Part shown: positions 47,951-58,079 of the stretch, piece by piece | How the letters are laid out: each line of letters begins with the position of its first letter | Position numbering within the stretch: the stretch's first letter is position 1 | NCBI GenBank assembly: GCA_032622095.1 | Contig: CP136065.1 | Span: forward strand, 216,982,151-217,046,150 | Direction of reading: 5' to 3' | Length of the DNA stretch: 64,000 nucleotides | Origin: Siphonodentalium dalli | Lineage: Eukaryota > Mollusca > Scaphopoda > Gadilida > Siphonodentaliidae | The notes under the pieces: model-generated | Seen by the model: the letters and a program-made list of their open reading frames with translations, nothing else | What the model was told of the DNA's origin: nothing | Databases searched by the model: none | Made by a program: the position numbers and the translations under genes

Positions 47951-48006
47951 CTGCAGTAAATGAACTTCTAGATTCTCAACCAACTATTTTTGAAAAAAAA
48001 ATTGAG
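47951..48006 (+). CDS. Candidate internal exon, unidentified protein
   Basis: A pyrimidine-rich acceptor (TTGTTCTCTTCATTAAAG) and a strong donor (GAG then GTGAGTG) bound 56 nt that are open as AVNELLDSQPTIFEKKIE, starting with two bases of a split codon. No partner exon and no family were recognised. A MITE starts 26 bp downstream. It could be chance. Confidence 0.22.
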
Positions 48007-48031
48007 GTGAGTGAAATGTTTTTTTTTTTTG

Positions 48032-48414
48032 ACAATTGGTTAAGTGAACATTCAGATGACCACGATTCAATCGTAAGTGGGGGAATTGGGCCTGACAAAA
48101 TCATGAATAGTTTGTTCAAACGATTACGATGTCGCAGATGAGGATATTGTGGTTGTTCATAAGCCATGGTTAACCATGTGATGACTACCCTATGATCTTT
48201 CCATTTAGAGTTTTTACGTACACACTATTGCGATTCCGTCGCAATTGGAGGATACGCCACAATTTCACATCTAAAATCAAACAGTGCTTGATATTATTTC
48301 TTAACTCATGATCTTGTTGTGAGCATGCATAGTTCAAATACCGGTTACTGCCTATGATGGAAGTCATTCCACTTACGATTGAATCGTCGTCATCTGAACG
48401 TTCACTAACTGGAA
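48032..48414. mobile_element. MITE with 'GTTAAGTGAACATTCAGATG' ends
   Basis: The left arm GTTAAGTGAACATTCAGATG, then ACGATTCAATCGTAAGTGG, is mirrored at the right by CCACTTACGATTGAATCGT, then CATCTGAACGTTCACTAACT. About 45-bp terminal inverted repeats, about 380 bp in total, no coding. Confidence 0.78.
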
Positions 48415-48419
48415 AACCA

Positions 48420-49713
48420 AAGTGGTATGCTACGGTACCTCATGCATTCAAACTGCTTAGTTTGTTATTTCATGTTTTTTTCCCAATTAACTGATTGGAG
48501 AAACTCGGCTATCAAATTGTTAAAATATAGAGTCAGAAGTGGAATGGAATCTAGAAATTCTTTATATTGGGCTAGCAATTGTTATTTTCTCCTATGTGTG
48601 TCAAATAGAATGAATTGATGAATATTAAATATGGTTTTCAATAGCACTGTGGTTCAATAGGTATATATAATGCTGTGTACATGTACGTATTTTACCCTTT
48701 AATTTATTTATCACTTTGCTAAAAATTTGTTGATCGCTAAAATTAAATAGATGTCTCTTCTCAGTCTTCTCAGGACAAGCTATCAATTGACTGTAGGCTT
48801 GCTGATTATCTACAAATTGATTTTCTTGAATATTTTATCACCAATAAGAAATTCTCACTTTCTGAAAATGGAAAGTTGCTTATGATTTGCATTTATTTTT
48901 CATTCCCAGCTTGAATTTTTCCTGTTCTTATTCGCTTTATATTACCCATAGTATATGAGTAGGAGGTGCTTGTATCAATAGTATAATAATCATACCAAGA
49001 TACATGTAGTTATAACAATCTGGAATTATAAGATGTTGCATATAATTTCCTTGGTTTTGCCCAACACATATATTATATACAAATGTAGATTCTCCATAAA
49101 TTTACTGGCCCATTAGACTTTGTTATGGATCCCATATATACTTGCATTTTGAAATGATACCGGTATATACACCTGGAGGGGTCAATATTGGTTTGGATTT
49201 ACAAAATATAAACTCCCTTGTGGAACAATCGAACCAAAATTAAAACTAAATTTCATTTCAGATATATATTCTATCGTATATCGACTAAAGGACCTTATAC
49301 CTGTATCTTACTTTATTGACCTTTATAAACTGCCACAAGGCAGATTGCTCTGGACTTCATTTGTGAAGTGTTCCACTACCAGCATCCAAGACAAGGGTAC
49401 CTCTACTGTAGGACCTGAATACGAGCACATACTGCTCACAGACTATGGGTACTATAAAGCCAAATAAGAGCTTTCAGAAAAAGGAAGATTGCTTATGATT
49501 TTACATTGGCTTATTCATTGCCAGCTTCATTATCCTGGTGTTCATAATGGTAATGATAAGCAGACACTTCACATCTCTGAAATGACCATCTATGTTTCAC
49601 CCTCTCCAGAACATGCTTTTTCACTAGAAATTAGATGTGCTTCCAGTAGCTCAGTCGATAAGGTGGATAGTGCATTAGATGGGTGCACATCACAATATTC
49701 ACTATCTTGGAAC
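48420..49713. other. Unique AT-rich DNA, no gene seen
   Basis: No exon with both splice signals and a recognisable product was found. The open frame at 49489-49797 overlaps the start of the next MITE. Confidence 0.35.
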
Positions 49714-50077
49714 TTAACCTCTTCGCTGCTAAATGACGTTTTGACATCGTATGCTGGGCTGTTGACGTTATTGCCGTTTTCCAGTGGAAAAATATAATGG
49801 GAATGTAACGAGCACCATAAATCTGCTGACTCAGTTGAAAGGATATTATCATTCACAATCGTGAAACATCATACACAGTTCGAAACTTCGAGATACAGTT
49901 ATTCCGTTGCACCAAACTCTGAGTTCCATTTATGAATAATGGCCTACTGCTAATGTGCTGAAGTAGGTCCGTAGTACCTGCGGACCATATAGCACACGAC
50001 GTGCACTTTTACGTCCGTAATAGTTACGGACGTCGTGTCCGTAATAGTTACGGACGTCGTAGCAGCAAAGAGGTTAA
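49714..50077. mobile_element. TTAA-flanked MITE, 'CCTCTTCGCTGCTA' family
   Basis: TTAA-CCTCTTCGCTGCTA at the left and TAGCAGCAAAGAGG-TTAA at the right (364 bp). Near the right end are repeated palindromic blocks, ACGTCCGTAATAGTTACGGA twice in tandem at about 50009-50060. A fourth TTAA-specific family in this window. Confidence 0.85.
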
Positions 50078-50109
50078 ATCTGAGTTGAGGTTTCACATAG
50101 CAGATGAGG

Positions 50110-50212
50110 CCATGCAGAATGAGGTCTACAGAGGGTGAATTAGTGATGCTAGTCTGCTGTGCAGGGTATCGTCACTAAATTCACCCACTGGGGGCCTCAT
50201 TCTGCAAATATC
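50110..50212. repeat. Single hairpin of the 'CAGAATGAGGTC' family
   Basis: GCAGAATGAGGTCTACAGAG...CTGGGGGCCTCATTCTGC around TGCTAGTCTGCTGTGCAGGG. One arm set only. Confidence 0.75.
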
Positions 50213-50541
50213 TGGCTTCATATTTAAGGCCTGATCTCGTTTAAAGCGACCTCATGAATCGTGATCTCGCTAAGTTAGATTTGCATCTTTATTTTAAATG
50301 CCACATGTCCAATAAGATTTCTTGTTATTTAATCTAGGAAATTATTTTGTTTGATCAATTGAATGTTTTTCTATAATCGGCTAAAATGTCAATTTAATAT
50401 TCTAAGATATCTTTGTTCTGTCTTAAATCAGAAAACTGTACTAGTTCTTTATTGTATTTGAGAATAAACATCTTTGTTCAAATGTGTTTCAATCCTTGTT
50501 TCAAGTAAATGGGATGATAGAAAATGGTAAGTGTCATTGTA

Positions 50542-50752
50542 CAGTAATGCTCTAAATGATCAACTCCTTAACCACAGCACAATTATGGGTAACTTTTCAG
50601 GATTTAGTCAGAAATATGGCTTGCCATTCATTGGAAAACTCTCAGTGAGAGCTTTCCGATGAATGGCAACAAGCCATATTTCCAACTAAATCCTGAAAAA
50701 ATTACCCATTTTTCTGCTATGGCTAAGGAGTCCACTATTTAGGGCATTACTG
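50542..50752. mobile_element. TA-flanked foldback MITE (full copy)
   Basis: CAGTAATGCTCTAAATGATC at the left, AGGGCATTACTG at the right, TA on each side (50540-50541 and 50753-50754). The two halves pair almost completely ('GAATGGCAACAAGCCATATT' and its complement) around GAAAACTCTCAGTGAGAGCTT. TA flanks and CAGT ends are mariner/Tigger-like. Half copies lie at 19577-19690 and 25566-25680, and a minimal one at 27523-27568. Confidence 0.88.
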
Positions 50753-50957
50753 TATTCTGTGATAATTTAGACCACATGTGACACTGTCAAGCTGTCGTTC
50801 CTGAGCTCCATTTTGACAGAATTTTGCCTATTTTCTCAGCTAAATTGCCTAACATCCACATAGATGCATGCTATACACGCATTACTTAGGTCACAATTGG
50901 AATTTGATACATTTTCATGTCAGACTTGGGTTTGGTCTGGCTTAATATTCTGATTAT

Positions 50958-51211
50958 CAAGCCTTGAAATAGTGAGCCTGTCATTTGCAGAATGAGGTCC
51001 CCAGAGGGTGAATTTAGTGATGCTACCCTGCATAGTGGGCTAGCATCACCAAATTCACCCTCGGGGGACCTCATTCTGCTTACACCTCAGCAGAATGAGG
51101 TTCCCAGAGGGTGAATTTTGTGATGCTTGCCTGCTATGCGTGGTAGCATCACTAAATTCACCCTCTGGGGACCTCATTCTGCAAATGACAGGCTCACTAT
51201 TTCAAGACTTG
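50958..51211. mobile_element. Two-hairpin MITE with 8-bp target duplication
   Basis: Runs from CAAGCCTTGAAATAGTGAGC to GCTCACTATTTCAAGACTTG. Two 'GAATGAGGT' hairpins in a row are joined by CTTACACCTCAG. CTGATTAT flanks both sides (50950-50957 and 51212-51219). The 8-bp duplication points to hAT mobilisation. Confidence 0.88.
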
Positions 51212-51253
51212 CTGATTATCAAGATAGTCGTTATCTCAGTAGTCCCTTGTATC

Positions 51254-51696
51254 CAAGCCTGCAAATAGCGTGTCTGTCATTTGCAGAATGAGGTCCACAG
51301 AGGGTGAATTTAGTGACGCTATCCCGCAGCGGCTAGCATCACTAAATTCACCCTCTGGGGACCTCATTCTGCTTAGGCCTCATCTTCTGGGAAGTATCTA
51401 TGGTATCAAATTAACATTGTTTTTAGTTACGTTTTCCCATCTGGGAAGTTTCTATATCCCCTAATTTGCAGAAGATAAAATCCATAATCGAGGCGCCCAA
51501 TGGGTGAACATCACCAACTTCAACTGGGGAACTTCAATCTGATCCTAGGTCTGCCATAGCAGTTGAGGGCCTAAGCAGAATGAGGTCCCTAGAGGGTGAA
51601 TGTAGTGATGCTAGCCCGCTATGCGGGGTAGCGTCACTAAATTCACCCTCTGGGGACCTCATTCTGCAAATGACAGACACGCTATTTGCAGCCTTG
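51254..51696. mobile_element. Two-hairpin MITE, most complete copy
   Basis: The ends CAAGCCTGCAAATAGCGTGT and ACACGCTATTTGCAGCCTTG enclose hairpins at 51283-51372 and 51575-51668 and a spacer of about 200 bp ('CATCACCAACTTCAACTGGG'). Flanks CTTGTATC and CGTGTATC agree in 7 of 8 bases, consistent with an aged 8-bp duplication. It lies 42 bp from the previous element of the same family. Confidence 0.88.
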
Positions 51697-51840
51697 CGTG
51701 TATCAACAAGACAATAGCAATGGTCAATCACTCGTACATGTAACTTGTGTTGGTATGGATATGCACTTGGTGGGAAAATCCATGTGATTATATGACACCA
51801 AAGCTACATGTTTTGAGATATCGACTAGCAATTTTATACA

Positions 51841-51986
51841 TTGTTATCCTTCATCCCATTTTACTCTCTTCTGATTGGCTGAGAGTGCGTCACATGGCGG
51901 GCCGTAAATCACCTTGTTATCCTTCATCCCATTTTCCTCTCTTCTGATTGGCTGAGAGTGTTTCACATGGCGGGCGATAAATCACC
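51841..51986. repeat. 73-bp tandem duplication
   Basis: Two head-to-tail units (51841-51913 and 51914-51986), nearly identical, each with 'CTTCTGATTGGCTGAGAGTG' and 'CACATGGCGGGC'. The inverted CCAAT box (ATTGG) and GTCAC-like core look promoter-like, but no gene start is visible nearby. Confidence 0.9.
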
Positions 51987-52874
51987 ATATTACCCTCGAG
52001 GGTAACATTGTCTCAGTTATTGACCGCTCAGCTGTTACCAGCAAACATAGAACTACGAAGAACTCACCACGCAGAGATTCTCTGACAGCTCTCTGATAAT
52101 TTCGAAAAACGCTGTTTTTATAAACCACACTGTTTCATAACAACCGCGAACTGTGGTGTTTGCTAATTTGCATAATTGTGTGTTTTTTTTATTTGCAATT
52201 AAAGCACGCTATGTATAAATGGTGTTATCACAGACACAAATCCGTTATAAGGTGTAATGTTCCTATTGGACCCTTTTATATCAATAATAAAGACCGTGGG
52301 ACAAATAGATAAACCTTATTATGCAGTTGGTATGTGCTGCAGACAATTGCGCATACGATGTACATACGTTACAACTACGTTTATGTGATTGATCAAATAG
52401 CCACTCTTTGCTGTTTATCAATTGACTATTTCTTTTCTTCAATACATTACTCAGACTTCAGAGAATACCCGTATGTTGGGTAACGATATGTGACATATGT
52501 CAATTTATTTTTGCACTACTACAACGTGTTAGTTTCACATTTTAGCATTTTGGAAATTAACACGTCTGTCGGCGTCTTCACGCTCATTTGAAACGAAACC
52601 GAACATTTCGCTGCATGGCTACTCAAATTCGAAATTGCTTTACTCCTCTTTCCGTGAACCGATTTCCACCATGCAACCAGCAAACTGACCGGAGAATAGC
52701 TGCGCAAACGACGGGTCTGTTAATTGATCCAGATTATGAATGTTTTATTTTTTAAATAGCGATGATTCCAACATAAAATTAACTTTTCGAACTGGATTAA
52801 AGAATATATGCCATGCGCGCATTTATGCCTGCTATTAAGGAGGTTCGTGTGTACTCCTTTGTCGGATAACAAAA

Positions 52875-53032
52875 CAGTTATCACCCTTGTTTTCGTGAGA
52901 CACGGGGGGTTTGTCGCCCGCTCGAGACCTGGAATGTCACCCTCGGGCCTGGCGGCCCTCGGGTGACATTCCAGGCCTCGAGCGGGCGACAAATCCCCAT
53001 GTCTCACTCAATCGCGGGCGATAACTGTATAA
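52875..53032. repeat. GC-rich palindrome, about 158 bp
   Basis: CAGTTATC...GTGAGACACGGGG...TCGCCCGCTCGAG on the left pairs with CTCGAGCGGGCGAC...GTCTCAC...GATAACTG on the right, around GGGCCTGGCGGCCC. Much more GC-rich than its surroundings. A lone end of the 'AGGTACTCAA' MITE follows at 53140-53162. From 51987 to 52874 nothing else was recognised. Confidence 0.8.
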
Positions 53033-53315
53033 TAGTTGACAGTGGTTCACAAGTTAGCATTATTTTTGGGAATTTTAATAACTGATAACTGAATCAGCAT
53101 TTTTTTTAATGTTGTTGGAAACTGATTATATGGGGACCATCAAATCGGATTGAGTACCTTTAAGGGGTTTCCACAACTGCATGGAGCCATGTCAGGAGGT
53201 GGAAAGTTTAGAATACTACCCAATTGTTAAGCTAGTGCACCACCTGAATGAATCTATGCTATCTGAAGACCATATCAAGCATATTTTATAACAATAAAAC
53301 TGTCAAAAAGGTGAG

Positions 53316-56000
53316 TTTAATCACAGGAGCTTGGAATTTGGTCAAAACCCCTCTTTTATTGGCAGAACCACCACCGAAACACGAATTTGTTGCCACCCAT
53401 TTTGAACTCAACTGTATTCCTACAAAAAATATATTTTCACTAAAAACTTTTGGTACCTCTTACACCTTAAATGCCAATCTACAACATTCCATAGGTATAT
53501 TTTTCCAGTTCTTCGAAAACCTCACTTTATTTCGGTAATGTATTGTAAATTCACCAACGAACACAAATCTGCGACACCTCCATCACCCGTTCTAGAATCT
53601 GAATGACAAATGGCACAAAATCATTTTTCCGGAATAACAAAGTCGGAACGAAATAAAATCGAAACCTAAATTTAAAGCCCGCGAAATTCAAAAATATTTG
53701 AAAGTGCGTGCGGTTTTCGAACTTAGACGCCAGAAAACTTAAATCTATTTATGTTTGCGTCATACTATGCTCGTTTTTGAAGATCTAATCCTGATGTTTT
53801 GTGCATTTTCCTGAAAATTTCTGTATTTTTCTGTGTCTGCTGTTATCATCTCATGAAAATGACGACTACCCAAGAAGATATTCTTCATTTGACTGAATGG
53901 TAATTTGTACATATATTTCATATTTAATTTATTTCTATTTATGGCACGACCACCTGGTATTGTTTTTTTTCTTCTTGTTTTATGTTCGTTATGTACAGGT
54001 AGGCCTATATGTACTACTTGACTTTGTAATGGTACTGGTTGCAATGATTGGTCATAAGGGGACCAAAACTCTCTAGCTCCCTCTCTCTCTCTCTCTCTCT
54101 CATAGGAGCTTGTGTCGCGCTCCGTTGTATAGGACTAAAATATCCATCATATAATAGTAATAGTAATCAACCAACTGACATAACATAAATTTTATTTAAT
54201 AAGCAACTATAAGTATTGTCAACTGTACCGCGCTACCAGGATCTATAAATAGTATTCGTGACTCGTGTGTCGTAACGAATCAGCACCAAAACTCTCAAAG
54301 AATGGCTTTATGCATATGAGTATATAGCCTGTGCTCATGAATAGGAAATTCAAGACAGCTAGCCACCATCGGCATTGTTTTTCTCAAAATCAATAATACC
54401 AAAAAAATATTAAAAACATTACTTAATGTAACTTTCGCTGATGGGGTCATTGTCACAAGGCTCCGCGATCCGATCACATTCGTAGCCAGGTTTTTTAATC
54501 GATCACAAATGTAGCCAGCTTTTCTATGGCGATCACATTTGTAGCCAGCTTTTCATATTCAGGCGAGACTCAATCAGGTTAATTTAATTTTTCTGAGTTG
54601 ATGGATGAAAACAACTTGAATTTAGTTTTGATATAAGTTCATTTATAACCTGATGTTTCGGATCAATGTCGTTGGAATGCTCGAATTATATTCCAATATA
54701 AGTTGATAAACGAAGTCAGTTTTTGGAGCATGACGTTGACATTTTAGTCACGAACGTGATGACGTCATATTTCGGGCAATATAAACCACGAATTAGAAAA
54801 GCTGACTACGAATGTGATCGCCGGTGAAATAAGCTGGCTACACTGGCTACGAATGTGACCGTCACTGACCGGAGTCTTGTGACAATGACCCCATCGGCGT
54901 AACTTTCATGGTCGATGAAACGAGTGGCTGAAATCCGACGGCGGCCATGTTTCTATGACTAATTACACGACGATCGCACCAATGTTACAGTCTCTTGCAA
55001 TGATTCGTTCTCATTTTGATACCAATGTCATGACCCATGAACAATTTAACGATGATCGGTTCATCGACATAGGCCTAGGCTCTAGGCAGTGTTATTGATT
55101 TAATTATATATGCGGTGTTGTCGCTGAAATCCGACGGCGGCCATGTTTCTTTGAGAATTCACAGCAAAATGACTCGTTCCCATCTATAATGTCAATGTCA
55201 ACCTCCGTGACAAATTTAATTATGATCGGACCAACACTGCGACCTCTTGCCCACGGTGCTAAATGATGCAATTTTGAAATCCAAGATGGCTGTTGGCGGC
55301 CATTTTTTTCATGCAAATAAGCCCAAAATGACTCGGTGTCGTCTATATATCAATGTCATGATCGATGAACAATTTCGTGATGATATAGGAGCATCGACAC
55401 AGGCTCTAGGCTGTGTTATTGATTAAGATTTATCTAGTATTATCACTTAAATCCACGATACTGCCAGTGGCCATGTTTTTATGCAAATGAGCCCAAATTA
55501 ATTCGTTCCCATCTAGACGCCAATTTTATCATCCATCAAAAAGTTCATGATGATCAGTGCATCGGTACGGTCATGTAATAAGCATGTAATCAGCAGCTAT
55601 GTTCGAAATTATAAACGGTACTTCCATGCTATCCGTCTCCAGATCATAGTTTTAAAGTTTCCGCATATTTCGGTACCATTTCCGCTACTCAGATTCTACA
55701 ACGGGTGATGGAGGTGTCGCAGATTTGTGTTCGTTGGTGAATTTACAATACATTACCGAAATAAAGTGAGGTTTTCGAAGAACTGGAAAAATATACCTAT
55801 GGAATGTTGTAGATTGGCATCTAAGGTGTAAGAGGTACCAAAAGTTTTTAGTGAAAATATATTTTTTGTAGGAATACAGTTGAGTTCAAAATGGGTGGCA
55901 ACAAATTCGTGTTTCGTTCCTTCCGTGACCTATGGTCCCGGGTGGTGGTTCTGCCAATAAAAGAGGGGTTTTGACCAAATTCCAAGCTCCTGTGGTTTAA
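53316..56000. repeat. Large inverted repeat (arms of about 290-310 bp, 2.1 kb apart)
   Basis: The left arm 53316-53603 and right arm 55693-56000 are reverse complements ('GAGCTTGGAATTTGGTCAAA', 'CACCCATTTTGAACTCAACT', 'TCTGCGACACCTCCATCACC'). The right arm has about 26 extra bases near 55916-55941. Between them are a CT microsatellite (about 54075-54102), a foldback at 54420-54912 ('GGGGTCATTGTCACAAG' and complement, with 'GATCACATTTGTAGCCAGCT' repeats) and AAGATGGC monomers (54930-55520). Confidence 0.85.
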
Positions 56001-56169
56001 TCATATTTTTAGAAGGGAAATTTTGGGAACTCGAGTTATCAGCAAGTATAACAAAATATTGGTAACTGCCATAAAACTACATGATCTGAACTAGTGCAAG
56101 GTTCGAATGAGTATTTAATAGAGAGCAACACTACTTCAAGACAGAATGTTAGTTATACCCCCGTAACGA

Positions 56170-56935
56170 AGTTAGGGGGGGGGGGGTATACTGGAATCAG
56201 CTTGTCCGTCGTCCGTCCGTCTGCCCGTGGACACAAATTTGTCCGGAGGTTTTCTCTGTCGTTTTTTGATCAATTTCCGTGAAACTTGGCACAGACATCA
56301 ACCACCATAGGAACCTGTGCACCTGCGATTATGACGTTTGTCGGAATTTTTTGGTGGAGTTATCCCCCTTTCTTTTACTTAGAAAATTTTCGCAACATGT
56401 ATAATTTTGTCCAAGCTTTTATTCCTACATTTTTAGGTAATTTTTTTTAACTTGGCACAGATATTTAGTACCATGGGAACCGCACCTGCGATTATGATGT
56501 CTGTCCGACATTTTTTGGTGGAGTTATCCCCCTTTTTCGACTTATAAATATTTTTGCAAGATGCATAACTTTGTCCGAGCTTTTATTCCTACATTTTTAG
56601 GTCAATGTTTTTTAATCTTGGCACTGACATTTATTACCATGGGAACCTGTGCACCTGCGATTATGATGTCTGTCCGACTTTTTTTTGTGGAGTTATTCCC
56701 CTTTTTCGACTTAGAACATTTTCGCAACATGCATAATTTTGTCCCAGCATTTATTCCTACATTTTTCAGTCAATTGGTTTAAGATTAAGGTTAGGGTTGT
56801 GCACCTGCAATGAGAACTGTTATTTTATTAATTTAACTAAATGTTACTGACATGTGAAACATCTTAGTATTTTAAAAACACGGGGGGGGGGGGTATCCTT
56901 AGTCCCATTCGGACAGTCACACCTCTAGTTTATGC
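56170..56935. repeat. Dispersed repeat with three internal units
   Basis: Starts with a poly-G tract and 'CAGCTTGTCCGTCGTCCGTC', then three units of 'TGCGATTATGATGTCTGTCC'/'GGTGGAGTTATCCCCC', and ends with another poly-G tract and 'ATCCTTAGTCCCATTCGGAC'. Same family as 24365-24775 and, reversed, 61020-61365. From 56940 to 57640 nothing certain was seen. Confidence 0.75.
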
Positions 56936-57643
56936 TGGAAATTTGTAAGCATCTATTTTTGCAAGCACTGTTACATTGAATAACCAGCCCGATTAATACA
57001 CATTTTGATATACAGGTCATTCCTCAAGCATGGAGCAATCAACTTTAAATAGGACACAGCATTAGTTTGTCATTTATTTTGGTTTCCAGATGATAACTCT
57101 AGTTATTGTTATCCGATTGTTTTGATGTATGGATTGCACGTACGAAAATACAGTTCAAGTTCAAATTCGGATGCGGTTCGCTAATTTTTCCCCCGAGTTA
57201 TGGACCTTGTTGTCAAGTTGTTGATTCACACTTTGCATATTATTTAGAGTTATAATTCACTGATTATTTTGGTGACTAATGAAGCTAGGCGTGTTAAAAA
57301 AAAATATAGTTGAAAGCAAAGTTTGATTCAATGTTTGTTCCCAGAATCAAATGTTTAAATTCTAAAAAGACACCGGTGAACAAAATTAAAGCCATCTTAT
57401 TCGGGGGACGTGTTGCCTTCAAAGGCCTTTTATTTGAGTTTGCTGGTAGCAAGAGGATTATAGAATACCTAGCAATACATCTAAAATCATTACCTTTATG
57501 TGCTGATTGATATTTCGGCTTCATGACTTTTCCTTGATAACACTTAACTTTTCTCTAATAAATAATTAAAAGTTTTCTCATTTTGAAACCCTCCAGTTTG
57601 GAATGAAATTTCTGACAATTTGTGGTCAACATTTTTAATAATA

Positions 57644-57649
57644 TTTATT
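57644..57649 (-). terminator. Polyadenylation signal AATAAA (minus strand)
   Basis: TTTATT on the plus strand reads AATAAA on the minus strand, 52 bases after the stop codon of the candidate terminal exon at 57701-57803. Confidence 0.4.
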
Positions 57650-57700
57650 ACTTTCGGATTATTGACCAAATATCACCAGCACCTTTCTTTCCACAGCTAA

Positions 57701-57803
57701 TTAGCCGTGGAATGGACTAATTTTTCTACCAATCCATCCAATGACATCTTTAATTCCTCCTTTAGCACAGTGGCCTAATATCTTCAGTAGTTCTCTCCAC
57801 AAT
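57701..57803 (-). CDS. Candidate terminal exon of an unidentified minus-strand gene
   Basis: The reverse strand has the acceptor ATTATTTATTTACAG. One base then completes a codon, followed by LWRELLKILGHCAKGG and IKDVIGWIGRKISPFHG and a TAA. An AATAAA follows 52 bases on. The sequence is amphipathic and basic with glycine turns, not low complexity. I do not recognise the family. Upstream exons would lie to the right, at coordinates above 57803. None was identified within the window, so they may be beyond 64 kb, too short to see, or absent. Confidence 0.4.
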
Positions 57804-58079
57804 CTGTAAATAAATAATATCAGGTTTTTAAAACACATTGTACTGAAAACGATAGTAATAATTTTAAATATGTTCGAGTTATGAACTTTGAAATTACAGA
57901 TTCTCCCGACGTTCCATTTGTGCCAATGCTTGACACACATGCACTTTGACCAGTATATCGAGCATGCATACACTAATAATAAAAAGCGCAACGCCAAGCG
58001 TGTGCATATGCATCGACTCTCAATTTAGAGAGTGGGCAATACTAAATATTTGTATGGATGGAGAATTGTTTTATATTCT

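Noticed and set aside
50886-51731. Repeated open frames with peptides like [11 protein letters not shown] and [11 protein letters not shown] (also 4040-4288, 25327-25542)
   Set aside because: They come from the palindromic 'GAGGTCCCCAGAGGGTGAAT' hairpin MITEs read in both directions. No start context or splice support.
52720-53007. 95-codon minus-strand frame including a GC-rich segment
   Set aside because: Half of it is the palindrome at 52875-53032; the rest has no recognisable protein.
57294-57524. Opposed open frames of 66 and 76 codons near 57.3-57.5 kb
   Set aside because: Both strands are open, neither has splice context or a family match, and they lie beyond the polyadenylation signal of the minus-strand candidate exon.
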